In this document: one piece after another, positions 43,790 through 44,043 of the stretch
How the letters are laid out: each line of letters opens with the position of its first letter
How positions within the stretch are numbered: the stretch's first letter is position 1
Assembly: GCA_013140755.1 (NCBI GenBank)
Contig: JABFSF010000018.1
Location: 1 to 44,043, forward strand
Length of the DNA stretch: 44,043 bases
Direction of reading: 5' to 3'
Origin: Methylotenera sp.
Lineage (GTDB): Bacteria; Pseudomonadota; Gammaproteobacteria; Burkholderiales; Methylophilaceae
The notes under the pieces: generated by a model
Told to the model about the DNA's origin: nothing
The model's database searches: none
Seen by the model: the letters and a program-made list of their open reading frames with translations, nothing else
Position numbers and translations under genes: made by a program

Positions 43790-44043
43790 TCAAATCATAA
43801 CATTTTTAGATATTTTTTTGTTAAGAAGCCTAACGTTACGTAACAAACCAGCGGTAATTACGCCGTTAATTAGCCCAAAAAAAACAGCAGCTAACATCAA
43901 CACTGGCACCAAATATACCACTCCAGCATGAGGAATCAGCCAAAATCTTACCACCAAAAGCTGCCCTGCAATATGCCCAACTGCAGCTAATATACTTAAA
44001 CTGATCACACTAAAATGCGCACGCGGCAAATAGCTGGCAAACC
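43790..44043 (-). CDS. Gx-type membrane transporter, C-terminal part (5' end off window)
   Basis: The frame is open to the right edge and has no strong start: residues FASYLPRAHFSVISLS continue upstream, and the only start codon within is a TTG. The visible 84 residues have HFSVISLSILAAVGHIAGQLLVV and two further membrane helices (GVVYLVPVLMLAAVFFGLINGVITAGLL), which match the end of the Gx / heptaprenyl-diphosphate-synthase-component-I-like membrane family. Likely an inner-membrane transporter. Call is from a fragment. Confidence 0.6.
   Translation of the reverse strand, partial: FASYLPRAHFSVISLSILAAVGHIAGQLLVVRFWLIPHAGVVYLVPVLMLAAVFFGLINGVITAGLLRNVRLLNKKISKNVMI

Overview
The window looks like chromosomal DNA of a methylotrophic betaproteobacterium, most likely Methylophilaceae (Methylotenera/Methylophilus type). 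The reasons are a lanthanide-type XoxF methanol dehydrogenase with its partners, typical betaproteobacterial gene order (rpsP-rimM-trmD-rplS, ybgC-tolQRAB-pal-ybgF, metX-metW, hemA-prfA-prmC, rpe-gph-trpEGDC-hemB), and AT-leaning sequence. The taxonomic call is inference from content and order, not from a database match.

Region 1 (1-7948, all minus strand) is a methanol-oxidation island. It runs xoxF, then xoxJ carrying a long ankyrin-repeat C-terminus, then the cytochrome gene xoxG, then a YVTN beta-propeller protein, three tandem MxaD-like SRPBCC proteins, and a YHS-like exported protein cut by the window edge. All products carry export signals, so this looks like a periplasmic system that oxidises methanol and passes electrons to a cytochrome. 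Intergenic hairpins after xoxF, xoxJ and xoxG suggest stepwise expression. This island is the most unusual part of the window.

Region 2 (8312-24757, minus) is housekeeping: xerD/ogt, the rplS ribosomal-protein/tRNA-modification operon, queC/queE, the complete Tol-Pal envelope operon, metX-metW, prmC, prfA and hemA. A membrane protein of unknown function and two GTAGGGTG-bounded palindromic repeats sit between prfA and prmC, which are normally adjacent.

Region 3 (24758-31921, plus) holds rpe (which in methylotrophs also serves the ribulose monophosphate cycle), gph, trpE-trpG-trpD, a DUF3465-type lipoprotein inserted in the trp operon, trpC and hemB. Large palindromic elements lie in front of hemA/rpe and in front of trpE.

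Region 4 (32030-40470, minus) is a minor-pilin/pilus-tip operon in the order pilE-like, fimT-like, pilV, pilW, pilX, pilY1. Region 5 (40681-44043) has lptM-lysA on plus, then on minus a DUF3108 protein, a small DUF4160/DUF2442 pair and the C-terminal end of a Gx-type membrane transporter running off the window. No rRNA, tRNA, CRISPR array, intact transposase or prophage was seen.
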